Positions 1-10,370 of a stretch of DNA of 30,022 nucleotides are shown here, one piece after another. This stretch comes from Conidiobolus incongruus B7586 (Eukaryota; Entomophthoromycota; Entomophthoromycetes; Entomophthorales; Conidiobolaceae), in NCBI GenBank assembly GCA_000697335.1, contig JNEM01012522.1:1-30022 (forward strand), given 5' to 3'. A program made the translations under genes and the position numbers. Position 1 is the stretch's first letter, and every line of letters begins with the position of its first letter. A model generated the notes under the pieces. The model was not told where the DNA came from. It was given only the letters and a program-made list of their open reading frames with translations, and made no database searches.

Positions 1-1850
1 TGGACTATATAAAAATTATATATATTTAGAAATTTTAATAAATATTATTGATGATATTTTATTCCTGATAAAAAATAGATAAAGTATTTAAAAAAGACAA
101 AAATATTATATATATTTAAATATTAATTAAAATGATTAATTCTTGAATTTAATAGTTTTATATATTTATTTTCATATCTTATTTAAAATATGAATTTAAA
201 AACTTTATGAAAAAAATAATTAACAATATAATATTTTATATAACTAAAGATATAACAATTGAAAAATTAAAACAATTATTATTACTCTGTATTTTTAATA
301 ATAAGAATTTTTTGTAATTTAAAATAAATAAATATTTTAATATATAATATAAATTTAATAGTTTTTTTTTATTATTAATAACTTTTTGTTATATTTTTAA
401 CAAAGATCTAATATTTAAAAATTAGTTTTTTTTATTAAAAACTATAATTTAATATTTTACAAACTAATTAAATTTTCTTATAGAAACTTTTTTTCTTGTA
501 AGCTAGTTTTTTAATTACCTAAAGCAATTATAATTATATAGGTTATAATTTAAAGAGTATACTAGATATAGTAGTTTTTTCCAGTTATTTTTAATTAGAA
601 AGTTTTTTATAAGTTTAAATTTATGTATTTTATAATTATCATGTAAAATAATAAGTTTTCTTAAATTATATTAAAAACACTAATTAAAAATACTTTTATT
701 TAAAAAAATAATATAGAGTTTATTATTAATTGATTTTCTTTTAAAAATTAAATAAGAGTAGTATATACTATTATAATTTATTATAATAATTAACATTCAC
801 TTATTAACAAAATATTTATTTAAAAAGATTTGTAAAGGGGGTTAATTTAACTTAATTTAATATTTTGATTTGTGTTTTAATAAAGGATTATATATAAAGA
901 TTTAAGATTCATCAATTATAATTATTCACTATAAATTTTAAACTTCTAGTAATATTTTAGTAAGTTTTATTTAACAATAACTACTCTAACTTCTTTTAAA
1001 CTTTAGTTAAACTATAAGGTATTTATTTTATATTTTTATTTATTAATTTGAGTTTAAATTTTAATATTTATAAAATACTTATAAGATTAATATTAAAGTG
1101 TTTAGATAATTTTTTAGTTAAAATAAAAAGGTACTTTTCAATATATTTTTCACTCTATTAATAATTAAAAAAGTAACAGTTAAAGTTAATTTTTTAGATT
1201 TTAATAAGTTTTAAATAGTTTCTTTCTTAACCTTAAAGTAATTTACCTAGCAATAAATTGTTAATTTAGATAATATTTTATTATTAAAAGCTACTTATAA
1301 ATTTTAAATAATTTTAAAGGGTTTATGGTTAAGATTTACTAATACTAAAATAAAAAACTTTTGATGATTATTATTTAGTTTAAATATAATTAGATTAAAC
1401 AACCAATTTTAAAAAATTTCCCATTATTTCAAATTCAAGGTAATAATATTTCTAGAAAGACTTTCAAGATATATATATATATTTCAATCAGTTTTAAATA
1501 TATTTAAAATAATAAAATGGAATTCAATATAATAATATTTCAATAGCTATACTGATCCTTAATAAAATTGAAAATAGTATTTTTAAAAATATAAATGTTG
1601 ATTATAATAAAAAATATATCTTATTTAATTTCAAAAAAATATAAATTACTTGGCAAATTTTTTTAAAGATTGACATTTTCAAACTAATTTTATTAGATAG
1701 TTTGTAATGTAATTTTATGATTTTTGTTACAAAGGGATCATCATTCCAATAATCTTAATCAAGTAATAGAATGAATTTGGTTCTTAATATAAAACTAAGT
1801 TAACAATCATACTTATATCAACTTTTGTTTATTTAAACACAACAATAGTT
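1..1850. repeat. Extremely AT-rich DNA with dispersed repeat copy A (about 310-810)
   Basis: No gene is visible. The stretch is nearly all A and T and I found no CpG by eye before the gene at 1851. From about 310 to 810 it can be aligned by eye, same orientation, with 29.5-30.0 kb. The best shared blocks are the end segment around 765-802 (TATACTATTATAATTTATTA, then AATTAACATTCACTTAT) and the TATGTAAAATAATA-type block near 640. Copies differ by many substitutions and small indels, so the duplication is old. No coding capacity or terminal repeats could be recognised, so the element class is unknown. Confidence 0.6.
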
Positions 1851-2851
1851 ATGATTAAAACCATCTTATTTGGTTTATTTATCAGTGGTTTAGTTTGTGA
1901 TAAACCTGAATACTACATATAAACAGCTACGCCGTATATTACTCTTGAGAACAGCGAATTCGGTGCTAACATCGAAGGCACGAGTGTCAACTACTTGGGT
2001 GAAGTATTCGCTACGAGCTACGGTACGAACAACTCGCAACTTAATCAGGTCGGCAAAATCATCAAACCTCAAGGGTTATTATACAAGGACAAATTATCCA
2101 ACACCCTCATCAATGGCTTCAGATTCTTGACAGATACCAAAGCTTACGCAACAGATGTAGCAAATCACAGAATTTTGAAAATTAGTTGGGACAATTTTGG
2201 GAATGTTATTAAGAATGAGACATTGTGTGGGGATTCTAGTATGATTCAACCTAATGATATTGCAATTGGCAAGAATTAGACAGTATTCGCTTCAGGATCT
2301 AAATTTACACCTACTACGAATGATAAAAGTGGCGATATTTGGGTTTGTGAGCCTGGAAAACCCACAAAACGTTTAATAGTTATGGGTCGGACTAATGGTA
2401 TTGAAGTGAGTAACGACAACCGTAATCCATATGTAAGTTAAGCTTACGATAAGGACAACGAGAGCATCGTTCAAAAAATTTGGAAATATAAAATTAATCC
2501 AGACTACACTTTGACAGACAAAGAACTCTTCGTCAATTTCGAAACCCTCGACAAATCCCAAACTTCTAATATTGACGAAATGCGATTCGATACTAAGTAA
2601 AATTTGTATGTGACCAGGAATGGAGATGGTCAAGTGACAGTTCTAAACCAAAAAGGTCAAATTGTTAGAAAAATTCAACTCAGTTTTACATACCCTACCA
2701 ATTTGGAATTCGGAGCCAAAGATGGCAAATTGTTGTTCATTGTGGTAGATGTGGTATTGATACACCTTGGGGCACTGGCAAAGGATGTGTCGATACTATT
2801 AAAGTTCCTTAAGCTGGCAGATCTTTTACCAATTTACAGCAATATAAGTAA
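1851..2851 (+). pseudogene. Decayed secreted SMP-30/gluconolactonase-like beta-propeller gene
   Basis: The reading frame from the ATG at 1851 gives a hydrophobic signal-like N-terminus (MIKTILFGLFISGLVC) and then an SMP-30/gluconolactonase/LRE-type propeller. Family-like segments are NGIEVSNDN (Asn/Asp of the metal site), NIDEMRFD, NLYVTRNGDGQVTVLNQKG and PTNLEFGAKDGKLLF. Family members hydrolyse lactones or phosphotriesters using a bound divalent cation. The frame is interrupted at 1920 (TAA), 2277 (TAG), 2439 (TAA), 2598 (TAA) and 2810 (TAA), and there is a one-base frameshift near 2744. The tail in the shifted frame reads CGIDTPWGTGKGCVDTIKVP and ends at 2849-2851. Every interrupting stop is TAR where glutamine would fit, while four Trp codons are intact. 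GC content is much higher than in the flanks, so it was a normal gene until recently. Length would be about 333 codons, usual for the family. A reassigned code is the alternative, but neighbouring genes use TAA and TAG as stops. Confidence 0.8.
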
Positions 2852-3423
2852 TATTAATTTATAATGGAATTTGTGAATATAACAAGTCTATTTTGTGATA
2901 GAATTCAACCATTTTTTGTCATATTATTTGTGACTTATTATACAACTACACCTCTCTTATTCAATTATCTAAAAATTTAATCATAATTCTAATAATATTT
3001 GAAAAATTAGTCTATTAATTTACCCTCCTTTATAAAGTTTTGCAAGGGTTTTAAATAATTGCACACAAAAAAATCTAAAATTAATTGAAAATTAAAAATA
3101 ATAAATAAATTATTAATTTTATAAATATTGAGTATTCATTATTTTGAATATCTTTAGTAAAATGAGTTTATTATTTTTTGAAATCATTCATACCATATTC
3201 AATATAATCCTTTTAAAGCAAGATTTTTATTAATTAAACAAAATTAATTTTTAACAACATTTTATAATTTAATGAAAATTATGTATTTACTCAAAAAAAC
3301 TTTGAATAATTTTTGAACGAAAGGCATATAACGTTAAATTTGGCCAAAAATTAAGTAAGTTTTTTATAGCGGTCACATTGATTGATTATTTTTTAAAGTG
3401 AATATGTGATTGAATTAAATTGT
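2852..3423. other. AT-rich spacer
   Basis: Between the decayed propeller gene and the 3' end of PIG-P. I see no open frame, RNA gene or repeat here. It probably holds the 3' UTR of the minus-strand PIG-P gene. Confidence 0.5.
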
Positions 3424-4049
3424 CTATTGATTATCAATTTTATAAACGAATTTATGAATCGTATCCAAGTCCAAGTCCATAATATCGGAACCGAATTGAG
3501 GATTAATATATTGAGGGATTTCTTGAAGTTGGGCATAACTATCTAATATCATTCAATGAATTAGAATTTGATAAAAATATCAAGATATTTGAATACCTGT
3601 AAAAGTGATTGGATCATCAACTAGAGGTGTAATTTTCATAGTATATCCTATAAATAATATGAAGAGGTAGAGCCAAATTACCATAAAATAGGTAGGTAAC
3701 ACTAGAGTCCAATATCTACCAAGAACAATGATTAATATCAGTTTTCATTTATTCAATATATAGTTAACTTCGAATAAAAGTATAAACCGTAACTTCTTAA
3801 AATATTATCCGGAATAATACTCCATATTAAATATAAAACTAGATTAAATTGTTAAATAGATTGAATAATAATAAGTATGAATAATTACTAAATAATAATC
3901 CAGAACTTAAATATAATACAAAACCATAATATTCGTAATATTTACTCGAATCTAATTTGATTCTTAATCCTAATATTTTGATGAATTTTTAGTTATTATT
4001 AAATATATTGATGATATAACAACATACTTTGATGATCTATTTCTTCCAT
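3424..4049 (-). CDS. PIGP: PIG-P / Gpi19 subunit of the GPI-GlcNAc transferase
   Basis: Small membrane subunit of the ER complex that transfers GlcNAc to phosphatidylinositol, the first step of GPI-anchor synthesis. Five exons on the minus strand join in phase: 4049-4028, 3969-3889, 3838-3769, 3715-3597, 3542-3424, giving 136 residues and a TAG stop. The product carries the PIG-P core: YYEYYGFVLYL at the first membrane segment, then ILYLIWSIIPDNILRSYGLY, then KYWTLVLPTYFMVIWLYLF in the second membrane segment, followed by ITPLVDDPITFTDSYAQLQ, which matches the family's SPLDS..TI.D.YA pattern. Length suits the family (about 120-160). The intron at 3768-3716 starts GTTAAC, a weaker donor than the others; the first intron has a canonical GTATGT. 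The start ATG is the only in-frame Met before a consensus donor. It lies on the same strand as RPB9, 821 bases away. Confidence 0.92.
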
Positions 4050-4870
4050 TTTTTTTTATTTTATTCAAGTCACAGTTACTAAATTTATATTATTTTGGGA
4101 TAATTATTATTATGGGATAAGTGTTCAAACTATTTAATGTAGTTTAATTATTTTTAAGATTAATTTGTATTTAGTATATAAATTATTTGGTTTTTATATA
4201 TTATATAATTTATTCATTACATCAATAATGTATATCAAATATTTCATCACAATTAAAACTATTATTCTATCATTAATATACTTCATCAATATTAAAGATA
4301 AATCCAATTTTTAAATAATCAAAATAAAATGATTTACAATATTTTCATAAAAACTTAATAATATTTTAACTATATTATAAATAATTCAATAATTTAGAAA
4401 TGATCATTATATTATCAAATATATTTTTTTGAAAAAATGTAAAATATTCCATTCAATATTTTTGAGCATTAATTAGTTATAAAAATTTAAATAAAATTAA
4501 TATTACTAATATTGAAAATTAAATACTTGGAAATTCTAACTTCAATATTGTTATATATAAAATTATAGTAATCAAATTAAGTAGAAATATTTTTTATATC
4601 AATATTTAGTAATTTATATAATTTAATAAATAAGATTTGGTATATTGGTAAATGCATTAATAATAAATTATTATATATTAAATTATATTAAATAAAAAAG
4701 AAGAAAAGTAAAGATATTTAAAAGATATTTTTGAGTTAGTATAAAATATATTTTTTTAAGTTTAATATAATATAATATAAAAAATAATTTTACATTTTCA
4801 AGTCTTTGGAGCGATAATAATGTTGAAATTAAAAATACTAATAGCAATAATACTGAAATATAATGAATAA
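4050..4870. other. AT-rich spacer
   Basis: Between PIG-P and RPB9, both on the minus strand. No open frame, RNA gene or convincing repeat seen. It should contain the PIG-P promoter and the RPB9 3' UTR. Confidence 0.5.
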
Positions 4871-5326
4871 TTATATGACTGGTTTACCAGTTGAAGTCCA
4901 ACTCCAGTTACAGTCCTTATTCAAGCATACATAATTTAAAGCCATTGTGGAGTCAGGTCTTCTCGAGCGAGATTGAAAATATGCTGCATTAGTACTTTTA
5001 CACTTGGGACATGGTTTTTTATCGGTGATAGGAAGTGTACCATCGGTAATTTCTTCTTCAATAGACTCAACCATAGAAGGTGGAACATATTGAATTTGAT
5101 GATAGAAAACTCTGGAATTTTTAGCTTTAACTTGAAAGTCGCAATGACGACAAGCCATATAAAGGGTTTGAGTTTCTTTGTTTTCTTTTGGATAAGTTAT
5201 ATTTTTACAAAATCGACAAAATCTAGTGTCTTCATAAGGGTCATCGAAGGAATTGTCACGTTGATTCTGACGAACTTCTTCATCAGAAACTTCAGAACCA
5301 AAATAATCAGTATAATTATCGCCCAT
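4871..5326 (-). CDS. RPB9: RNA polymerase II subunit RPB9 (transcript cleavage and fidelity subunit)
   Basis: Single-exon gene of 151 residues. It encodes the small zinc-ribbon subunit of nuclear RNA polymerase II, which supports start-site choice, proofreading and TFIIS-stimulated cleavage. The N-terminal ribbon has FCRFCKNITYPKENKE and ACRHCDF (Cys 37, 40, 59, 62). The C-terminal ribbon has CPKC, the YFQSRSRRPDSTMALNYVC region and CNWSW (Cys 106, 109, 134, 139). The last cysteine pair is CX4C, as in animal RPB9, not CX2C as in budding yeast. The N-terminus is longer and more acidic than in human RPB9 (about 125 residues), with an acidic stretch at residues 11-34, and there is a short extension after the last ribbon. 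The start is the only in-frame Met near the front. The gene is divergent from RPS14, sharing a 275-base intergenic region. Confidence 0.96.
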   Translation of the reverse strand: MGDNYTDYFGSEVSDEEVRQNQRDNSFDDPYEDTRFCRFCKNITYPKENKETQTLYMACRHCDFQVKAKNSRVFYHQIQYVPPSMVESIEEEITDGTLPITDKKPCPKCKSTNAAYFQSRSRRPDSTMALNYVCLNKDCNWSWTSTGKPVI

Positions 5327-5566
5327 TTTTTGATCAAACTAATTATTATTAATTGATTGAATTAAATTTATTTGGTTTGAATGATTGGGATTTAATATGA
5401 TTTAAATAAATTGGAAAGATAATCGAGTATAAATTAATTATGGGATAAATAATAATTGGGAATTGAGGACTGAGATTTTACCCAATCAAAAATCGAGTTG
5501 CAAAATCATATTGGGAAAGTAATAATTAATCAAACCTTCTCTTTGTTAGGTCTACCCAACGGAACT

Positions 5567-5582
5567 ACCCTCCTTTTGACCC
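5567..5582 (+). promoter_or_regulatory. Candidate ribosomal-protein promoter element
   Basis: ACCCTCCTTTTGACCC lies 20 bases before the RPS14 ATG-only exon. A similar ACCCTTTTTGCCC lies at 25184-25196, 50 bases before the RPL13A start. Both are GC-rich islands in AT-rich leaders. A shared regulatory or initiator element of ribosomal protein genes is inference from two cases. Confidence 0.3.
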
Positions 5583-5601
5583 AACCATACACACTTGAAA
5601 C

Positions 5602-6344
5602 ATGGTATGTGAAGACAACCATCAACTTATCGGAAACATAATGCAACAAACTATGCAAAAATCAGAAATAAAATACAAACACATATGAAAAATTGAAAAT
5701 ATGAAAATTGTTGAAAAAAATACATTCAGCAAATGATCACATAATATATGAAAGACAATTCACTAATCATGATTTGTAATGTAGTCTAAGAAAACCAAAA
5801 AGGTCAGAGTTGACGAGCCCGTCCGTCTTGGTCCCCAAGTTGCTGAGGGTGAACACGTCTTCGGAGTTGCTCACATTTTCGCTTCTTTCAACGACACTTT
5901 CGTGGTATGTATACAGAAAATTAGCTAAAAAGAAATCGGATTATTAACTATTTTTTTAGCACGTTACTGATTTGTCCGGACGTGAAACTCTCGTCCGTAT
6001 CACTGGTAATTAATTTATGCCTGGACTCTATGAAGCATATGGATTAATGTGATATTTTAGGTGGTATGAAGGTTAAGGCTGATCGTGATGAATCCTCTCC
6101 TTACGCCGCTATGTTGGCCGCTCAAGATGTTGCCGTCCGCTGCAAGGAACTCGGTATTACCGCTCTTCACGTCAAGATCCGTGGTACTGGTGGTACCGGT
6201 GCCAAGACCCCCGGTCCCGGTGGTCAAAGCGCTCTCCGTGCCTTAGCTCGTGCTGGTATGGCTATCGGTCGTATTGAGGATGTTACTCCCATCCCCACCG
6301 ATTCTACTCGTAGAAAGGGTGGTCGTCGCGGTCGTCGTTTGTAA
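5602..6344 (+). CDS. RPS14: 40S ribosomal protein uS11 (RPS14)
   Basis: Four exons: 5602-5604, 5785-5904, 5960-6005 and 6061-6344, giving 150 residues (human 151). The first exon is only the ATG, followed directly by a GTATGT donor; the 180-base first intron ends TGTAATGTAG and the second exon continues with [10 protein letters not shown]. This is the split expected for ribosomal protein genes with an intron right after the start codon. uS11 sits on the 40S platform and takes part in late pre-18S processing. Diagnostic segments are [60 protein letters not shown] and the universal C-terminus GRRGRRL. Codons in the body are strongly biased to C-ending forms (GCC, GTC, CTC), unlike the AT-rich codons of the other genes here, as expected for high expression. 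Confidence 0.98.
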
Positions 6345-7402
6345 ATTTATTTTTACTTTGTCAAATTCCCTTTTGCAATATCCATATATTGTGATCAAAC
6401 ATAAAACTACCTTCTGGTCCAATAAACTGGTAGAACAACAAATCATAATACGACAGTTTCTCACTAATCAGCGGCCATAGACAAATCTATATAGTTTGGT
6501 AACTTTTATTATATGTCTCTCTCCATTTAACAAATACCCTTTATAGACACTTAAACATATAAATTGTACTTATTATTAATAACTAATGTTTTTACTTTGA
6601 TTCATACTAATTTCCCTATGTTTTGTTAACAGTGTTAATTTCATTGACTAAGCATATAAATATTATCTGATAGTTTTTTACTTAAATTAATCTTTATTTA
6701 TTATACATATTTTCCTTCTTTCAAGGTCTACGTTTAAACCTACACATTTGATGCTAATGTATTATCATTACCTATTTTAATGTTTCATTATTTTTTAATA
6801 CTTCTATCTTGGATTAATAATCATTTTGATTTTATGTTGTTTATAAAATTTATGAAAACCTTTAGCAAGATTCTTTATTTTTTACCCTATTATTTTAATA
6901 ATTATTAAATCTTTTTTGAAATCTTATGTTAACATTAATTTATCACAATACCCGTTTATTACTTCATTATTTTAAAATAATATATTTTTTGTAATTTAAT
7001 CAAAATACTAGTTTTTGAAAATATTTTATTTACCATATTTTTAAAAATTTGTTTTTATTTTCAATTTTAGTTCTTTTCAATAATGTTATATTTTAATAAT
7101 AAAATCAAATTAACACAATACTTAATACTTATAACTATATTTATTATCAAAATTCATCATTAATCGAATATATATTTATTGTCAATTATAATTTTTAATC
7201 AATGGATTAAAAATTTTTTAAAACTATATTAGATAATTAATATACTATATCGCTCGGAATATCTAGATGTAATAATGATAATAATAATATAAACATATAC
7301 ACCAATAAATTATATCGTTTTTACAATGATTTAAATCATTTGAAATAAGGTATAGTATACTCAAAAATTTATGGCAATTTTATTTTACAATTAAATCAAT
7401 AA
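6345..7402. other. AT-rich spacer between convergent genes
   Basis: Lies between the 3' ends of RPS14 (+) and cyclin Q (-). It is T-rich on the plus strand up to about 7100. I see no gene, RNA or clear repeat. Short open frames overlapping the RPS14 end on both strands are shadows. Confidence 0.5.
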
Positions 7403-8558
7403 TTATAAATTAATTCCTCCCAAATTTTCTGTTAATTTTTGAATAATTTCTAATTTTATATGAATATTAATATTTTTAATCAAGTTAAATTTTAAAATTA
7501 CCTTTAAAATGTTCTTTTTCATCTTCACTCCATTGTGAAAACCACTATAGATGATGTTAATAAAAATTAAAATATAATAACTTGTATTAATTACTGTTGA
7601 TAATTGGTTCTCTGTATCGAAATTTGCTAAAAGTCCTAAATAAATACATGTTTTGGCAATTGATAGTGCACTATAGTTGGTAATAATATCTTCGCATTGA
7701 ACACTAAATATATTGATATATTAATGTTTAGTAAAATAGAAAATGATCAAATTGTATTACCTCTCGTTAGCAAAGTACCAAGCTGCATTAATAATATCCA
7801 AATGTTCAGCGAGTTCTACCAATATTGATTTTTAAAATATAAATAATGTATGTCTAAAAATTTAAATTACCTTGGGTATTATCACCAGTTTGCAATAACA
7901 GATTGGAAGACCAATCTTCTAAATAATGATGAGGTAATTCTACTTCAAAGTTGAATTTTAAAAATCTGCATATAATCATTTCACACTCTATTAAAGAATC
8001 TCTCAATTTCCAGTATGTCTAAATTATTCATAAGTGTTTTATAAAATGATAATGTGATAAGAATTAACTTACAGATTCCATAGGTAAAAATTCAGAGTTG
8101 GGATGCAGTACACTAAAAATGAGTTAGATGAGTTGATATAAACCTAGTGAATATTAGTACATACTGATAAGATACGTTCACAATATCTCTAACATTCCTA
8201 TCGATATTATTGATTTTACAAACCAAATTTATAATTGAACCAATAGCTAGCTAAAAAAAAACAGAATTAGCTATATAAAATATTAAAACAAGTAAAATTA
8301 AACTAATTACATAATCGCTCATGTATTGGTCACATTTTTTGTTCTTAGCCTTTAAATATCTAAAGAATAATATAATGCAATAACAACTGGCGTCAAAAGG
8401 CCTATAATGTAACTATTAGTCTACAAAATTAAAGAAAAACAAAGATTTAAATTGAATATTTACAATTCTAGTAACCTGGTACACTCACTTAAAAAGGCTA
8501 AAGGACTTAATTTAATAAAATCATTATTTATATTAACATTTTCAGATTGTTCTATCAT
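7403..8558 (-). CDS. CCNQ: Cyclin Q (FAM58/cyclin M family), CDK10-type partner
   Basis: Nine exons assembled by phase: 8558-8464, 8359-8311, 8250-8165, 8112-8073, 8018-7871, 7815-7761, 7703-7595, 7544-7502, 7449-7403; 223 residues, TAA stop. Human cyclin Q has 248. Cyclin Q binds and activates CDK10. The recognisable match is the end of the first cyclin fold and the linker: NIDRNVRDIVNVSYHVLHP, followed by STYWKLRDSLIECEMIICRF and ELPHHYLEDW, like the family's TRDIINVS..., [21 protein letters not shown] and FQHPHKYLLHYL. The second fold reads INAAWYFANE and SALSIAKTCIYLGLL. The first cyclin box is poorly conserved, and the first intron (104 nt) is longer than the others, so exon 1 is the least certain part. 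Exons are 40-148 nt; half the gene is intron. No CDK gene lies in the window. Confidence 0.86.
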
Positions 8559-9407
8559 TTTAAATTAAAATGAGATTAGAAAATCAATTTATTAAATAAT
8601 TAGTTAATTCTTTACCAATATTTATAGATGAATTAAATTTAAGAATGATTATGGGTTTCAATTTAATAATTTCCAAATTAATGCATATATATTAGACAAA
8701 GAAAAATAATTTTTTACATTGTAATGTTATATTCGCTAAATTATATTAATATTTTTACTCTTTAATTATAATTAAAATAAAGTTCATTAAAGATTTTATA
8801 AATTGAAATAATGCTATATCCTGATTTGAAATTATGATATTATTTTTCTTTAAACATCTATTTAATTAATATACATTTTATTTTAATTTTGTTTAAACTT
8901 TATTGAATAAGTTCAAGGATTAAAGGGTATTATATATAGTATTTATATATACTATATTTTGAAAATTCCACATTAGATTGCTAATAGTAAAGACGAATTA
9001 TAATAAATAATTTAAGATTTTATACTAAAAGTATTATAAAATTATTTATTAAATATTATTGTCAATAAGTTATTATTTTTAATTTATCTAATAATGATAA
9101 AATCGTTTCATAAAGTGCGTATTAAATGATCAAGTACTAATACCATATATTATTGAAGTTTACTTATTGAGATAGAAAAGTTATATATTTCAAAAATACA
9201 TATTATTTCATAATATTACTCATATTACATTTAAAATTTCATATAAAATTAAATGCATTTAATAAATGAAAAAATTTAAAATATTATGGGATTAATATGA
9301 ATATAAATACTCAATAAATGAAGCGTCATTTTAGTTTAAAAGGCTAATATTTTTTAAATTTATAACAAAGAGTTACAAATACACTATTAATATATTAATT
9401 TAAAAAT
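8559..9407. other. AT-rich spacer between divergent genes
   Basis: Shared upstream region of cyclin Q (-) and the coiled-coil gene (+). No gene or RNA seen; the promoters of both flanking genes must be here, but no element can be named. Confidence 0.5.
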
Positions 9408-10370
9408 ATGTCAAACGAAAATTCTCCAATTCAAGTAAATACTATTTCATCAAATTTATCTATATATTATTAATTCAAATTTTAAATTACTAGAATGAGC
9501 TATCAAGTTTAAAATCTCCAAATTTAAGTTTACTTTCGAATAAGAGCTCAAACAAGGTTTGATATTTAGTTCATTTAATAATAGTTTATAATTGACTCTG
9601 TATTGTTTAAAAATAGAGCTTTAGCTCAAATAATATTTTAAAGGATAATAAACAAAATTCTAAAGGTAGAATATATCTATTTATTAATTCTATCAATTAT
9701 TAATTTTAGAATTCTTATTAGGCTTGGAAACTGATAAAAATCAAAATGTATTTATATTTACCATTTTAATTTATCACCAATTAACTGATTATGTTTTTAT
9801 ATTTAGGGTATACTTATGATTAATTGAATAAAATTAAAAAATCTATTAATTTTAATTTAATTAGCTCAATCCAATGATGCTCAAAATCAGAGTCAAGAAT
9901 TAGAAATGAAATTATTTGCTGCTGAGCAAACTATTCAATATTTAAAATCAGAGATCAATTCAAAAAACAAAGAATTGGAAGAGTACCAACAAAATGAGAA
10001 GGAGATGGAAGATATTTTAACTTTGGAACAGTCAGCCCAAGATGAGTTAGACCAAGGATTTAATATTCTCGAATTGAAGAAACGAATTGAGGAGCTGGAA
10101 GAAGAAAATCATGGTTTACAAATAATTCAATGGATGTACGATCAAAGTCAGGTTAAGATTCAGGAACTGGAGTCCGCGTTACAAGAATCTTTGAAAGAAA
10201 ATGAAGAACTTTATTCTTATAAATTGAGATTTGAAGAAGCTGAGTCTAAGATTTTAGAACTGGAGAATGCTTTAAGAGATACTTTGGAAGAGAATCGAAA
10301 GGTATTATATAATGAATTACTTTACTAAATTCCACTAATTTTAATCTAGTTGCATAACTCATCTAATTAG
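9408..10370 (+). CDS. Acidic coiled-coil protein of unknown function
   Basis: I do not recognise the family. The main exon (9865-10301) encodes a long heptad-rich, Glu-rich coiled coil, for example LELKKRIEELEEENHGLQI and ESKILELENALRDTLEENRK. A consensus donor at 10302 and acceptor at 10349 join it to a short last exon ending LHNSSN and TAG at 10368-10370; ignoring that intron it would read on to a TAA at 10326. Upstream, exons 9408-9434 (MSNENSPIQ), 9494-9556 and 9617-9665 join in phase and encode a Ser/Asn-rich, low-complexity N-terminus. Joined straight to 9865 this gives 198 residues. A further plausible exon (9710-9747, ending ETDKNQN) has good acceptor and donor, but ends in a phase that does not fit 9865, so its use is unresolved. 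The protein resembles cytoskeletal or kinetochore-type scaffold coils only in the general sense. It converges with COQ4. Confidence 0.6.

Noticed and set aside
2433-2438. GTAAGT as an intron donor that would skip the third stop of the propeller relic
   Set aside because: The flanking codons on both sides are family-like and continuous, so no intron is needed there.
1851-2851. Nuclear code with TAA/TAG read as glutamine for the whole genome
   Set aside because: RPS14, RPL13A, RPB9, the flippase, PIG-P and the PROPPIN end at TAA or TAG exactly where their families end, and their inner exons contain no in-frame TAR.
4973-5356. Plus-strand open frame of 127 codons over RPB9
   Set aside because: It is the antisense shadow of RPB9, with hydrophobic composition caused by reading the reverse strand.
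8360-8463. Extra cyclin Q exon reading TNSYIIGLLTPVVIALYYSL
   Set aside because: An acceptor exists before it, but phase does not fit exon 1 and it has no donor that keeps frame; the longer 104-nt intron closes the phase exactly.
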